Shown here: in pieces, positions 1-8,697 of the stretch
Numbering within the stretch: the stretch's first letter is position 1
How the letters are laid out: the number at the start of each line of letters is the position of its first letter
Source: Slackia exigua ATCC 700122
GTDB lineage: Bacteria > Actinomycetota > Coriobacteriia > Coriobacteriales > Eggerthellaceae
Direction of reading: 5' to 3'
Assembly (NCBI RefSeq): GCF_000162875.1
Contig: NZ_GG700630.1
Coordinates: 82,657-146,656, forward strand
Length of the DNA stretch: 64,000 nucleotides
The notes under the pieces: model-generated
The model's input: the letters and a program-made list of their open reading frames with translations, nothing else
What the model was told of the DNA's origin: nothing
The model's database searches: none
Position numbers and translations under genes: made by a program

Positions 1-730
1 GATCCTTCAAGCGCCGGTACATGTCGCCGGCGACGCGGTTGGCGGGTATGCTGCGCAAAAGATCAAGCCCTTTGGACGCCGCTGCAGCCATGCCTTCGGT
101 CGCGGCATTCTGAGGCAGCGCGTTCCTGACCCGTTCGAACGCCCCTTCCTCGGCGGCAAGCGCTTCGTAGAGCGCGCGGGTGCGATCGGATACGCCCGCA
201 TAGAAAGCATCGAAGCGCGCCCTCAGGTTCGCAAGCCCGATGCCGGTGACGATAATGTCCGCGACGAACGCGACGAACGCGGCGCTTCCGACGATGACGA
301 CGGCTTTGACGGGAACGGCTTCCGCCAAGCTCGCGAGCGCAGGATGGATGATGCGTATCACGACGATGCAGGCGACGCCGAACAGCATGAACCCTGCCAG
401 GCAGACGCGTCCGTTGAGGTTGAGGAAACGTCCGTCGTAATCCCACCAGCGCGCGTGGAAGATGCGCTCCATCGCATACGATGTGGCGTACTCCATGACG
501 GTGCAGGTGCAGGCGCTCGCGAAGAAGAGGGCGATGGGGTTTCGCACATCGCCGAACAGAATCACCGCCGCAATGGCGCCGGCGCCGTAGATGGGGCAGT
601 ACGGTCCGTTCAGGAATCCGCGGTTGATCAGCCGATCTTCCTTGAGGGAGCAATAGATGACCTCGAAAAGCCAGCCGCAGAAGCTGTAGAAGAGGAAGGA
701 CAGGAACAGAAGGGCGAGATCATAGGTCAT
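1..730 (-). CDS. CmpB-type (ABC-transporter type IV family) membrane protein, 3' end outside window
   Basis: The reading frame is open to the left edge, so the C-terminus is missing. The translation starts MTYDLALLFLSFLFYSFCGW and continues with an RGFLNGPYCPIYG motif, which is the signature of the putative ABC-transporter permease family pfam06541 (CmpB). Several hydrophobic segments follow in the first 130 residues, then a more polar C-terminal part. Transport activity has not been shown for most family members, so the substrate is unknown. The start codon overlaps the end of the upstream HD-domain gene by 11 bases, which suggests translational coupling. No other frame in this region looks coding. 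Confidence 0.8.
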   Translation of the reverse strand, partial: MTYDLALLFLSFLFYSFCGWLFEVIYCSLKEDRLINRGFLNGPYCPIYGAGAIAAVILFGDVRNPIALFFASACTCTVMEYATSYAMERIFHARWWDYDGRFLNLNGRVCLAGFMLFGVACIVVIRIIHPALASLAEAVPVKAVVIVGSAAFVAFVADIIVTGIGLANLRARFDAFYAGVSDRTRALYEALAAEEGAFERVRNALPQNAATEGMAAAASKGLDLLRSIPANRVAGDMYRRLKD

Positions 731-1211
731 TTGCAGGGCCCCTGAAGAACGCAAGGGCCGCTTTCGCGAAGCCCGCGACGGTTTCCTGCGTAGCGCAGAT
801 CTTGTCGGCGAGGCAGAGGACGGCCGCTTCCTTCGTCGAAGGCGGCCGCAGATTCACGGGAAACATATGCCGTTCGATCACGTTGCGTTCTATGTCGTTG
901 AGAACGAAGTCGCGCTCGGCATTGCGCAAGGCATAGCGCGCGTGCATCGTGGCATGACGGTGGTTCTCGGGGCCGGGAACATGCCAGTCGTAGAGGAAGT
1001 AGTCGTGCAGCAGGGCGCCGCGCACGAGCGAGCGCTCGTCGAGCCTGATATTCAACGCGCGCGCGATGCGGATGCTCATGCAGGCTGCGCCGACGCTGTG
1101 TGCGTAGACGCTGACGTCGCCATGCTGCATGAAGGTCTTCTCGAGCTGCATGCCTTCCGATGCAAGGATGTCCCGGCCGTGCGTGCGCACGACTTCGATC
1201 GGCGTTTCCAT
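720..1211 (-). CDS. HD-domain phosphohydrolase
   Basis: A 163-residue protein with the metal-binding HD signature: an upstream His in AHSVGAACMS, the HD pair in GALLHDYFLYDW, then conserved His residues in HATMHARYAL. It is the size of a stand-alone HD domain and has no synthetase or sensor region. The family hydrolyses phosphoester or nucleotide substrates, and the substrate here is not evident. I placed the start at the ATG preceded by GAGGATCTACGC rather than at a longer upstream frame, because that extension has non-coding character. It is the first gene of a two-gene unit with the CmpB-type membrane protein. Confidence 0.8.
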   Translation of the reverse strand: METPIEVVRTHGRDILASEGMQLEKTFMQHGDVSVYAHSVGAACMSIRIARALNIRLDERSLVRGALLHDYFLYDWHVPGPENHRHATMHARYALRNAERDFVLNDIERNVIERHMFPVNLRPPSTKEAAVLCLADKICATQETVAGFAKAALAFFRGPANDL

Positions 1212-1345
1212 GCGTAGATCCTCGATATCGTCTTCGGCGCCTTGCTTGGCGCGCGGTCGTTCATTGCCGAGCTGAAAGTATACCGACTGCGTGCGGATGC
1301 CGTGTGACGGAACGGTTTCAGCCGGAAAACCCCACGCATGCGAGG

Positions 1346-1376
1346 CGGGCCTGCATGAGTGATCCATGCAGGCCCG
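1346..1376 (-). terminator. Perfect 12-bp hairpin downstream of hcp
   Basis: CGGGCCTGCATG is repeated in inverted orientation with a 7-base loop, about 110 bases past the hcp stop codon and upstream of the HD gene. There is no T-run, so this is a possible end-of-transcript or processing hairpin rather than a textbook intrinsic terminator. Confidence 0.45.
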
Positions 1377-1482
1377 TCCGATGGAGGGGAAGCCGCCCAC
1401 GGCGCATCGCGCACAGTATGGGGAAGCGGACGCGCGGCGGCCGAGCTGCCGCAGCCGGCGGGAGATGGATGGCGCACGCCGT

Positions 1483-3069
1483 CTAGCCGAGGAGTTCGGC
1501 GAGGTCGGCCTCGGGAGTGGTGGTCGGAGCGATCCGGTAGTTCTCGACCAGGAAGTTCAAAACGTTGGGGCTTACGAACGCCGGCAGGGTGGGACCGAGC
1601 TTGATGCCCTGGATGCCGAGGGACAGAAGCGTCAGCAGGATGCATACGGCTTTCTGCTCGTACCAGGAAAGCACCATGGACAACGGCAGGTCGTTCACGC
1701 CGCATTCGAACGCGCCGGCAAGGGCGACGGCGATCTGGATGGCGCCGTATGCGTCGTTGCACTGGCCCACATCGAGCAGGCGAGGGATGGAAGTGCCGGG
1801 AACGCAGCCCAGGTCAAGGTCGTTGAAGCGGTACTTGCCGCAGGCAAGCGTCAGAATGACGGTGTCGGACGGGGTCTGCTTGACGAAGTCGGTGTAGTAG
1901 TTGCGTCCGTTGCGTGCACCGTCGCAGCCGCCGACCAGGAAGAAATGGCGGATCTTGCCGGCCTTGACGGCCTCGACGACGTCGCCTGCGATGGACAGGA
2001 CGGTGCCTTGGCCGAAGCCCGTGGTCACCTTGGAGCCGCCGTTGATGCCGGTGAAGCGCTGGGTCTCGGAGTAGCCTCCCAGTTCGAGCGCACGCTCGAT
2101 AACAGGCGTGAAGTCCTTGTCCGCGCCGATGTGCGGAGTGCCGGGGAAGGAGACCTCGCCGGTCGTGAAAACGCGGTCGGCGTAGGATTTCGCAGGGGGC
2201 ATGAGGCAGTTGGTGGTGAACAGGATCGGCGCCGGGATGTTCGCGAACTCGGTGCGCTGATTCTGCCAAGCGGTGCCGAAGTTGCCCTTGAGGTGCGGAT
2301 ACTTCTTCAACTCGGGATAGCCGTGGGCGGGCAGCATCTCGCTGTGGGTGTAGACGTTGACGCCACGGCCTTCGGTCTGCTCGAGCAGGGCCTTGATGTC
2401 GCCCAAGTCATGGCCGGTGATGACGATGAAGGGGCCGGCTTCGACGTCCAGAGTGACCTCGGTGGGCTCCGGCGTGCCGAACGCGCCGGTGTTGGCAGCG
2501 TCGAGCAGGCCCATGACGGCGAGGTTGACTTCGCCGGTCTTGATCACGAGCGGAAGGAGGGAATCCATGGAGCCTTCCTCGCCGAGCGCGGCAAGCGCCT
2601 CGAGGAAGAACGCGTCGGCGACGGCGTCGGTTTTGCCGAGAACGCGCGCATGGGATGCGTAGGCGGAAGTGCCGCGCAGGCCGAAGAGGATGAGGGACTT
2701 GAGGGAGCGGATGTCCTCGTCGTCGTTCCAGATGTTCGCGACGTCGTAATCGGCGGCGGCGTCGATGCCGGCCGCCGAAGCGAGCGCGGCGGACTCCGCA
2801 TGGATGCGGTCGATGAGGGCGTTGACGGTCTCATCGTTGAAATTCACGTTGGTGACGGTGGTGAACAGGCCGTCGATGACAAGGCCGTAGGTCTCGTCGG
2901 TGGCCTGCGCGCCTTTGGCGCAGGTGCGGGCGAGGCCGATGAGCGCGCCCGTAAGCTTATCCTGGTCGTCGGCGACCTCGGCGGTCTTGCCGCATACGCC
3001 GGCATGGCCGGTGCAGGCGGTGCAGCTTGCGGTCTGCTCGCACTGGAAGCAGAACATCTCGTTGCTCAT
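1483..3069 (-). CDS. hcp: Hydroxylamine reductase / hybrid cluster protein
   Basis: A 528-residue cytoplasmic Hcp. N-terminal cysteines 7, 10, 19 and 26 (CFQC, then CTGHAGVCGK) match the [4Fe-4S] binding pattern of the shorter, anaerobe-type Hcp proteins. Hybrid-cluster ligand motifs follow in the expected order: GHDLGD, HSEMLPAHGYPEL, TTNCLMPP, VGGCDGARNGRNYY, LACGKYRFND and ECGVNDLPLS. The family reduces hydroxylamine and, in enterobacteria, nitric oxide, and is linked to nitrosative-stress defence. No Hcr reductase gene is adjacent, so the electron donor must be encoded elsewhere. The start follows AGAAGGAATC. The upstream region carries a CRP/FNR-spaced palindrome, listed separately. Confidence 0.95.
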   Translation of the reverse strand: MSNEMFCFQCEQTASCTACTGHAGVCGKTAEVADDQDKLTGALIGLARTCAKGAQATDETYGLVIDGLFTTVTNVNFNDETVNALIDRIHAESAALASAAGIDAAADYDVANIWNDDEDIRSLKSLILFGLRGTSAYASHARVLGKTDAVADAFFLEALAALGEEGSMDSLLPLVIKTGEVNLAVMGLLDAANTGAFGTPEPTEVTLDVEAGPFIVITGHDLGDIKALLEQTEGRGVNVYTHSEMLPAHGYPELKKYPHLKGNFGTAWQNQRTEFANIPAPILFTTNCLMPPAKSYADRVFTTGEVSFPGTPHIGADKDFTPVIERALELGGYSETQRFTGINGGSKVTTGFGQGTVLSIAGDVVEAVKAGKIRHFFLVGGCDGARNGRNYYTDFVKQTPSDTVILTLACGKYRFNDLDLGCVPGTSIPRLLDVGQCNDAYGAIQIAVALAGAFECGVNDLPLSMVLSWYEQKAVCILLTLLSLGIQGIKLGPTLPAFVSPNVLNFLVENYRIAPTTTPEADLAELLG

Positions 3070-3389
3070 GGATTCCTTCTTTCTGTCCGTCCGGGACGCG
3101 ATGCGCCTCGGAGTCCCCCAAAACGGTGATTCGAACGATAGGGACGATGAAGGCATCCGTATGTTGGCATGACAACATGTGAAGGGTCTCTTCAGGTTCG
3201 CCGAGGGTAACTTCGAGAGGAAGGAAACTGGCATGCCGATAAGGCGTCGACGTGCATGCGGATGCGTGTGCTTCGAGGTTTTGCAGAGAACGTATGGGGA
3301 TGAACGGCACGTGATATACGAAATCGGTTGAGCTACAATGAACCAGCATTTCGCAGGGCAGGAACCATGGTTCGTTCACGAGGAGTCCG
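3070..3389. promoter_or_regulatory. Divergent intergenic region between hcp and the PiT-type transporter
   Basis: This 320-base gene-free stretch serves two outward-facing promoters. The hcp side holds an 18-bp palindrome and a TATCGT hexamer. The transporter side has TACAAT at 3334-3339 as a possible -10, with no convincing -35. I see no open frame with coding character and no second strong hairpin. Confidence 0.5.
3129..3179 (-). promoter_or_regulatory. Candidate CRP/FNR-class operator and promoter of hcp
   Basis: ATGTTG-N6-CAACAT at 3162-3179 is a perfect 6-bp inverted repeat, with half-sites spaced as in CRP/FNR-family operators (TGTnn-N6-nnACA). Reading toward hcp, TATCGT (3141 down to 3136) can serve as the -10, predicting a start near 3129. 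The palindrome centre then lies 41.5 bp upstream, the class II activator position. No good -35 is present, as expected for an activated promoter. The start site is predicted, not known. Confidence 0.5.
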
Positions 3390-4439
3390 ATGGACCTTTC
3401 TCTTTTCTCCGTGCTTGACCAAGTGTCGGCGTATCCGTCGCTTGCGGTGATCATCTTCCTCGTCATAGGCGTGACCGTGGTATCCGGCGCCACCGACGCC
3501 CCCAATGCCATCGCGACCGCCGTCGCCACGCGGTGCCTCAAGCCTTCCACGGCGCTAATCCTCGCCGCTGTCTTCAACTTCGTCGGCCTTATCGGCATGA
3601 CGTACATCTCCACATCGGTCGCCAGCACGATGTTCAATATGGTCGATTTCTCGGGCAATTCCCATCAAGCGCTCATGGCGCTCATGGCCTCGATGATAGG
3701 CTCCATCGTCTGGGGGGCGTTCTGCTGGGTGCTCGGCATTCCCTGTTCGAAGTCCCATGCGCTCATTGCGGGCGTCACGGGCGGCGCAATCGCGCTCAAC
3801 GGGTTCGAAGGCGTCATCATCGGAGAATGGGCGAAGGTCATCTACGGCATGGTGTTCTCGCTCGTCGCAGGTTTCGTGCTGGGCCTTATCACGGTGAAGG
3901 TCGTGACGCTTCTGTTCAACGGCGTGTCGAAGCAGTCCGGCAACAAGGTGTTCGCCGCGATTCAGGATGTGCTTGCCTGCATGCTCGCGTTCCTTCATGG
4001 CGCGCAGGACGGCCAGAAGTTCATGTCCATAGGCATCATGGGCATCATGCTCAGCTTCGGCATGGACACGACGGGCGTGCACGGTTTTCCTCTGTGGCTC
4101 ATGATCCTCTGCTCTCTTGCCATTTCCGCCGGCACGTTCATCGGCGGCAAGCGCATCATCAAGTCGGTCGCCATGGATATGGTCGACCTTGAAATCTACC
4201 AGGGGCTTTCCGCGTCGGTCACCACGACGTTCACGCTGTTCTTCTCGTCCATGACCGGTATGCCGGTGTCCACCTCGCATTGCTCGACCTCGGCCATCAT
4301 GGGCGTCGGAGCAGGCAAGGGCTTCAAGAACGTGAATTGGTCCATCGCGCGCAACATGCTGCTCGCCTGGGTCCTCACGTTTCCCGCGTGCGGCGTCATC
4401 GGATTCGTGCTGGCCCGCGTTTTCATCCTGGTGTTCTAA
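3390..4439 (+). CDS. PiT-family inorganic phosphate transporter
   Basis: A 349-residue polytopic membrane protein. The N-terminal motif GATDAPNAIATAVATR and the C-terminal MPVSTSHCSTSAIMGVGAG are the paired signatures of the PiT family (COG0306), which moves phosphate or metal-phosphate complexes with H+ or Na+. About nine or ten hydrophobic segments are visible, which fits the size of the short prokaryotic members. An ACGAGGAGT ribosome site precedes the ATG. No PhoU-like partner gene (DUF47) lies next to it, although such a partner is common, so it appears to be a single-gene unit transcribed away from hcp. Confidence 0.9.
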   Translation: MDLSLFSVLDQVSAYPSLAVIIFLVIGVTVVSGATDAPNAIATAVATRCLKPSTALILAAVFNFVGLIGMTYISTSVASTMFNMVDFSGNSHQALMALMASMIGSIVWGAFCWVLGIPCSKSHALIAGVTGGAIALNGFEGVIIGEWAKVIYGMVFSLVAGFVLGLITVKVVTLLFNGVSKQSGNKVFAAIQDVLACMLAFLHGAQDGQKFMSIGIMGIMLSFGMDTTGVHGFPLWLMILCSLAISAGTFIGGKRIIKSVAMDMVDLEIYQGLSASVTTTFTLFFSSMTGMPVSTSHCSTSAIMGVGAGKGFKNVNWSIARNMLLAWVLTFPACGVIGFVLARVFILVF

Positions 4440-4519
4440 ACGGCTTCAGTCGGGCGAAGGCTTGCCTCGCCGGAACGCGTATGGTCGATTCCAGGCTTTC
4501 CTCGGCGCGGGACATGCTT

Positions 4520-4559
4520 CGAGAGCTTCGCGGCCGGTATCGTCCACGAAGCCTTCTCG
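4520..4559. terminator. Imperfect hairpin between the PiT-type transporter and the SPFH gene
   Basis: GCTTCG and CGAAGC at 4525-4552 pair across a near-palindromic core, and CGAGA/TCTCG extends the stem with a one-base bulge. There is no T-run. The position between two co-directional genes suits a weak terminator. The near-palindrome makes both strands encode the same short peptide, which is not a gene. Confidence 0.35.
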
Positions 4560-4654
4560 CGCCCTTTCCGTCCGCTTCGCCTCTTTTCGAACGTACGCAT
4601 GACAGGGAATGCGTTATGAGAGAATGAACCCTGTCATTTTCGAAAGGAGCATGC

Positions 4655-5590
4655 ATGGGCGCATTCATCGGACTTCTGTCCTTCCTTCTCTTCATCGTCG
4701 TGGTCTTGGTCATACTCGGGCTTCCGGGCGGGCTCATCTACGTCGTGCAGCAGCAGACCTTCGTCATCATCGAGCGTCTGGGCAAGTTCAACCGCATCAC
4801 GGGGCCCGGCCTGCACGTGAAGATCCCGTATTTCGAGCGCATGGCGAAGCGCGTCGATATGCGCACGAACCAGGTGTCGTTCCGCATCGACGCCAAGACC
4901 AAGGACAACGTCACCGTGACGATGGATATCGCCGCGCAGTACCACGTCAACCAGAGCTGGGGCCAGATCCCGCAGGAATCGGGCGTCTATCGCAGCTACT
5001 ATATGCTGGTCGATCCCGTCGCGCAGATGAGCTCGTATCTGATCGACGCGCTGCGCAGCTCGGTGCCGAGCTACACGCTCGACGAGGTGTTCGAAAAGAA
5101 GGATTCCATCGCCTCCGACGTGAACGCCACCGTGTCCGCCCTCATGATTTCGTACGGCTACGACCTGGTCGGCACGCTCATCACGAGCATCGCGCTGCCG
5201 AAAGACGTCGAGCAGAGCATGAACCGCATCAATTCCGCCCAACGCGAGCAGATCGCTGCGCAGTCTTTGGCAGAAGCCGAGCGCATCAAGATCGTGACCG
5301 AGGCCAAGGCGTCCGCCGAGGCCATGGAGCAGGCCGGGCGCGGCATCGCGGCCCAGCGCAAGGCCATTGCCGACGGCATCGCCGATTCGCTCGAGGTCAT
5401 CAAACAGTCCGGCGTGTCCGCCAACGAGGCGAACCAGCTCTTCCTGTTCACGCAGTGGACCGACATGATGAATGAGTTCGCGAAGACCGGCAAGGCCTCC
5501 ACGGTGGTGCTCCCGAGCGACTTCACGCAGACCTCGTCCATGTTCGAGCAGATGCTCGCGGCCGGATCGGCCCTGCCGAAGGAGAAATAG
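4655..5590 (+). CDS. SPFH/Band 7 (stomatin-like) membrane protein
   Basis: A 311-residue protein. One N-terminal transmembrane segment (about residues 4-27) is followed by the SPFH domain, seen in ERLGKFNRITGPGLHVKIP and RVDMRTNQVSFRIDAKTKDN. A long Ala/Glu-rich helical region from about residue 200 (AEAERIKIVTEAKASAEAME) follows, typical of stomatin/QmcA-type oligomers. Such proteins form membrane scaffold rings and are often partnered with NfeD or FtsH, but no NfeD gene is adjacent. Two ATGs overlap at 4651 and 4655. The second is chosen because it is in frame and correctly spaced from AAAGGAG. Confidence 0.92.
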   Translation: MGAFIGLLSFLLFIVVVLVILGLPGGLIYVVQQQTFVIIERLGKFNRITGPGLHVKIPYFERMAKRVDMRTNQVSFRIDAKTKDNVTVTMDIAAQYHVNQSWGQIPQESGVYRSYYMLVDPVAQMSSYLIDALRSSVPSYTLDEVFEKKDSIASDVNATVSALMISYGYDLVGTLITSIALPKDVEQSMNRINSAQREQIAAQSLAEAERIKIVTEAKASAEAMEQAGRGIAAQRKAIADGIADSLEVIKQSGVSANEANQLFLFTQWTDMMNEFAKTGKASTVVLPSDFTQTSSMFEQMLAAGSALPKEK

Positions 5591-5614
5591 CCGAATCCGA
5601 TATCGGGAACCTCG

Positions 5615-5665
5615 AGAACCCGGACGTCGCTTCTCTCGGGAGGCGCGTTCGGGTTCTGTTTTCTT
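5615..5665 (+). terminator. Terminator downstream of the SPFH gene
   Basis: AGAACCCGGACG pairs with CGTTCGGGTTCT (one G-U pair) and is followed by GTTTTCTT. It lies 25 bases after the SPFH stop codon, a convincing intrinsic terminator. Confidence 0.7.
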
Positions 5666-5764
5666 ACGGCTCCGTATCGTTTCGGCATCCGAAGCAGGCA
5701 TCGAACGCGGCGGCATCCCATCGGCGCAGCGGCGATTTATCTTGATGCTCAAAGTATCATCGCA

Positions 5765-5780
5765 TCGCAAACCTTTGCGA
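5765..5780. promoter_or_regulatory. Candidate operator of the glpA-like operon
   Basis: TCGCAAA-CC-TTTGCGA is a perfect 7-bp inverted repeat, 120 bases before the glpA-like start and just upstream of both candidate -10 elements. The cognate regulator is unknown. The nearby TetR protein is one candidate. Confidence 0.35.
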
Positions 5781-5900
5781 AGTCCGTGCGCATATATGCA
5801 TGTCGTTGGAGTACACTTGCGAATGCTGCGCCCAGAATGCGATTCGGCCATTTCATGCGGCTCGGCGACCGAACGATCGAAAGTATGGGGGAAGGCGCCT

Positions 5901-7409
5901 ATGCGTGATGTATGCATCATCGGGGCAGGGATAGCGGGGTGCGCGTGCGCACGGTACCTTGCGTTCTACGATATGGATGTGGTCGTGGTGGACGAGGCGT
6001 ACGACGTTTCGTGCGGCACGACGCGCGCGAACAGCGGCATCGTCCATGCCGGCTACGATCCTGCGCCTGGCACGGCTAAGGCTCGCTACAACGTCGAAGG
6101 CTCGTGCATGTATCCGGAGCTTGCTGACGAGCTCGGCTTCGAATTCGAGAGGTGCGGATCGCTCGTCGTCGCCTTTTCCGATGAAGAGATTCCCACGCTC
6201 GAAGGCCTTCTTGAGCGCGGCGTGGTGAACGGCGTCGAAGGCCTTGAGATTCTGGATGCCGATGCGCTGCATGTCAAGGAGCCGAATCTCGCGCCCGAAG
6301 CCGTCGCGGCGCTTTGGGTTCCGACCGGCGGCATCGCCGACCCGTACGGCGCCTGCCTCGCCTTCGCGGAGAATGCGGCCGACAACGGCGTCGCGTTCTC
6401 GTTTCTGACGCACGTTGAGGGCGTCGAGCGTGCAGGGGACGCTTGGCGGGTGCATGCGGTTCGCACGGATGCAGGCGATGCATCGGTCGCCGAGGCGATC
6501 GACATCGAAGCGCGTTTCGTGGTCAATGCGGCGGGTCTTCATGCCGCCGAACTCAATAACATGGTGAGCGCGCATGCGTTCGCGATCACGCCGCGCGTCG
6601 GCGAATACCTTCTGCTTGATTCCGTCTGGGGCGACGCGTTCCATTCCACGGTGTTCCAGGTTCCTACCGCTGCCGGCAAGGGCGTGCTCGTCTCCCCGAC
6701 GACCGGCGGGAATATCATCGTTGGTCCGAACGCCGTGCCGCGCGACGACGCCGACGCCGCGTACACGACGCCCGAAGGGCTCGACTACGTGGCCGCTCAT
6801 GCGCGCAAGACCTGGAAAGACCTTCCTGCGCGCGATGCCATCACCAACTTCGCCGGCCTGCGCGCCTCGTGCGTCGAGGATCCTGACTTTCACATCGGGG
6901 AACCCGACGACGCGCCGGGATTCTTCAATATCCTCGGATTCGATTCTCCAGGCCTGACCGCGGCGCCTGCCGTCGGCAAGGATATCGCCGACGCCATCGC
7001 GACGCGCATGGCCGCTCCTCGCAGGGAAGGACACGATCCGCATCGCGCAGCGCCCGTCGATTTCTCTCGCTTGGACGACGAATCCCGCGCACGGCTCGTG
7101 GCCGAAGACCCCGCATGGGGGCGCATCGTCTGCCGCTGCGAATGCGTGAGCGAGGCGGAGATCGCCGCCTGCGTGCATTCGCCGGTGCCGGCGCGCACGA
7201 CCGATGCCGTCAAGTGGCGCACGCGTGCCGGCATGGGTCGCTGCCAGGGGGGCTTCTGCCTGCCGCTCGTCGCCGACATCATCGCGCGTGAAACGGGATG
7301 CGACATCACCGAGATCCGCAAAGGCCGCCCAGGCTCCGAGCATTCGTTCGGGCACCGCGGCTGCTTCGACGACCTGCCGACGGTCGTTCTGGAAGGAGGC
7401 CGCGCATGA
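5901..7409 (+). CDS. GlpA-like FAD-dependent oxidoreductase with C-terminal BFD-type [2Fe-2S] domain
   Basis: A 502-residue flavoprotein. The N-terminal dinucleotide motif GAGIAGCACARYLA opens a DAO/glycerol-3-phosphate-dehydrogenase fold (TRANSGIVHAGYDP, ATPRVGEYLLLD-like region). A C-terminal domain with CRCECVSEAEI and MGRCQGGFC resembles the BFD-like [2Fe-2S] binding domain of anaerobic GlpA. The likely role is oxidation of glycerol-3-phosphate or a related hydroxy acid in the cytoplasm, passing electrons to its partner. It begins a three-gene operon and its stop codon overlaps the next start as ATGA. The substrate is inferred only. The start ATG follows GGGGGAAGG. Confidence 0.85.
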   Translation: MRDVCIIGAGIAGCACARYLAFYDMDVVVVDEAYDVSCGTTRANSGIVHAGYDPAPGTAKARYNVEGSCMYPELADELGFEFERCGSLVVAFSDEEIPTLEGLLERGVVNGVEGLEILDADALHVKEPNLAPEAVAALWVPTGGIADPYGACLAFAENAADNGVAFSFLTHVEGVERAGDAWRVHAVRTDAGDASVAEAIDIEARFVVNAAGLHAAELNNMVSAHAFAITPRVGEYLLLDSVWGDAFHSTVFQVPTAAGKGVLVSPTTGGNIIVGPNAVPRDDADAAYTTPEGLDYVAAHARKTWKDLPARDAITNFAGLRASCVEDPDFHIGEPDDAPGFFNILGFDSPGLTAAPAVGKDIADAIATRMAAPRREGHDPHRAAPVDFSRLDDESRARLVAEDPAWGRIVCRCECVSEAEIAACVHSPVPARTTDAVKWRTRAGMGRCQGGFCLPLVADIIARETGCDITEIRKGRPGSEHSFGHRGCFDDLPTVVLEGGRA

Positions 7410-8695
7410 GGCGTGATGTAGGCATCGCGATCATCGGCGGCGGTGCGGCCGGCCTTGCGGCGGCGGTCGCCGCATACGATGCGGGCGTGGAGGACGTCGT
7501 GATCTTCGAACGGGAAGACGCGACGGGCGGCATTCTGAAGCAGTGCATCCATAACGGGTTCGGCCTGCATCGCTTCAAGGAAGAGCTGACCGGTCCCGAA
7601 TACGCTGCGCGCGAACTTGCGGCTGCGGAGATGCGCGGCATCGAAATCGAATACGAGGCATCGGTCCTGTCGCTTTCGCGCGACCGCGTCTTGAGCGTCG
7701 TAAGCCCCACGTTAGGCATGCTCGAGGTCCATGCGAAGGCGGTCATCCTCGCCATGGGTTCGCGCGAACGCACGCGTGGGGCGCTGCGCATCCCGGGCGC
7801 TCGGCCGGCAGGCGTCTACACCGCCGGCACCGCGCAGCACATGATCAACCTTGAGGGCATCATGCCCGGCAAGGAGATCGTGATGCTCGGATCGGGCGAC
7901 ATCGGCCTGATCGTCGCGCGCCGTCTCGCGTACGAAGGCGCGCACGTCAAGATGGTGCTCAACCGTTCGCATATCTCGAGCGGCTTGAAGCGCAATATCG
8001 TGCAATGCCTGGACGACTACGGCATTCCGCTGCGCCTGCTGCATACCATCACGTCCATCCACGGTACGAGCCGCATCGAAGCGGTGGGCGTATCGCAGGT
8101 CGACAAGGAGACGAAAGCGGCCATTCCCGGCACGGAAGAGATCATCCCGTGTGACACGCTGCTGCTCTCCGTCGGACTCATTCCTGAAAACGAGCTGAGC
8201 CGTCAGGCGGGCGTCGCGATCGATCGCGGTTCGTCAGGGGCATCGGTCGATGAGACGTACCAGACCACGATCCCCGGCATCTTCTCTGCGGGCAACGTCT
8301 TGCATATCCATGATCTCGTCGACTTCGTATCCGAGGAAGGCGAGGGCGCAGGCAAGGCGGCGGCCGCATTCGTGTTGGCCGGCGTCGGGGCATCGGAACA
8401 GGCGCACGACGCAGGCGATATCGTCGCGTCCGCACGCGTAAGCGCCGGGTCGGGCGTGAGCTATGTGGTTCCGCAACGCGTGTCCGCCCGGGCGGCATCC
8501 AAGGTGCTCATGCGCTTCCGCGTGCGTCGCATCTATAAGAAGGCATCCATCATCGTGCTCGCCGATGGAGTGGAGGTCAAACGATTCAAGCGCCCCGTCA
8601 TGGTTCCCGCCGAGATGTCCGAGATCAGGATCGACCCTGCGCTCATCGCCGGCCGTTCGGCCATCGAGGTGCGCATCGAAGGGGAGGAGGAGTAA
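7406..8695 (+). CDS. NAD(P)/FAD-dependent oxidoreductase (Pyr_redox_2 type)
   Basis: A 429-residue flavoprotein with an N-terminal FAD motif (IIGGGAAGLAAAVAAYDAGV) and a central NAD(P) motif (LGSGDIGLIVARRLAYEGAHV). A C-terminal FAD-closing segment (GIFSAGNVLHIHDLVDFVSE) follows. The GGILKQCIHNGFGL stretch is typical of oxidoreductases encoded beside GlpA-like proteins in Clostridia and Thermotogae, where this protein replaces classical GlpB. It probably accepts electrons from the upstream flavoprotein and passes them to NAD(P) or another carrier. It is translationally coupled on both sides, with an ATGA overlap upstream and a 2-base gap to the DUF1667 gene. Confidence 0.88.
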   Translation: MRRDVGIAIIGGGAAGLAAAVAAYDAGVEDVVIFEREDATGGILKQCIHNGFGLHRFKEELTGPEYAARELAAAEMRGIEIEYEASVLSLSRDRVLSVVSPTLGMLEVHAKAVILAMGSRERTRGALRIPGARPAGVYTAGTAQHMINLEGIMPGKEIVMLGSGDIGLIVARRLAYEGAHVKMVLNRSHISSGLKRNIVQCLDDYGIPLRLLHTITSIHGTSRIEAVGVSQVDKETKAAIPGTEEIIPCDTLLLSVGLIPENELSRQAGVAIDRGSSGASVDETYQTTIPGIFSAGNVLHIHDLVDFVSEEGEGAGKAAAAFVLAGVGASEQAHDAGDIVASARVSAGSGVSYVVPQRVSARAASKVLMRFRVRRIYKKASIIVLADGVEVKRFKRPVMVPAEMSEIRIDPALIAGRSAIEVRIEGEEE

Positions 8696-8697
8696 GC

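Larger units (their letters stand above)
5591..5900. promoter_or_regulatory. Intergenic region before the glpA-like operon
   Basis: This 310-base gap first holds the SPFH terminator, listed separately. It then holds a promoter region with a perfect TCGCAAA-CC-TTTGCGA palindrome at 5765-5780 and two possible -10 hexamers, TATATG (5793-5798) and TACACT (5812-5817). No reading frame here has coding character. Confidence 0.45.

Noticed and set aside
1366-3129. 587-codon open frame antisense to hcp
   Set aside because: It mirrors the codon bias of hcp on the other strand, lacks a ribosome site and any recognisable domain, while hcp has all its ligand motifs.
4525-4552. Identical peptide encoded on both strands
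   Set aside because: A near-palindrome in the hairpin after the PiT-type gene produces the same short peptide in both directions. No start, ribosome site or length supports a gene.
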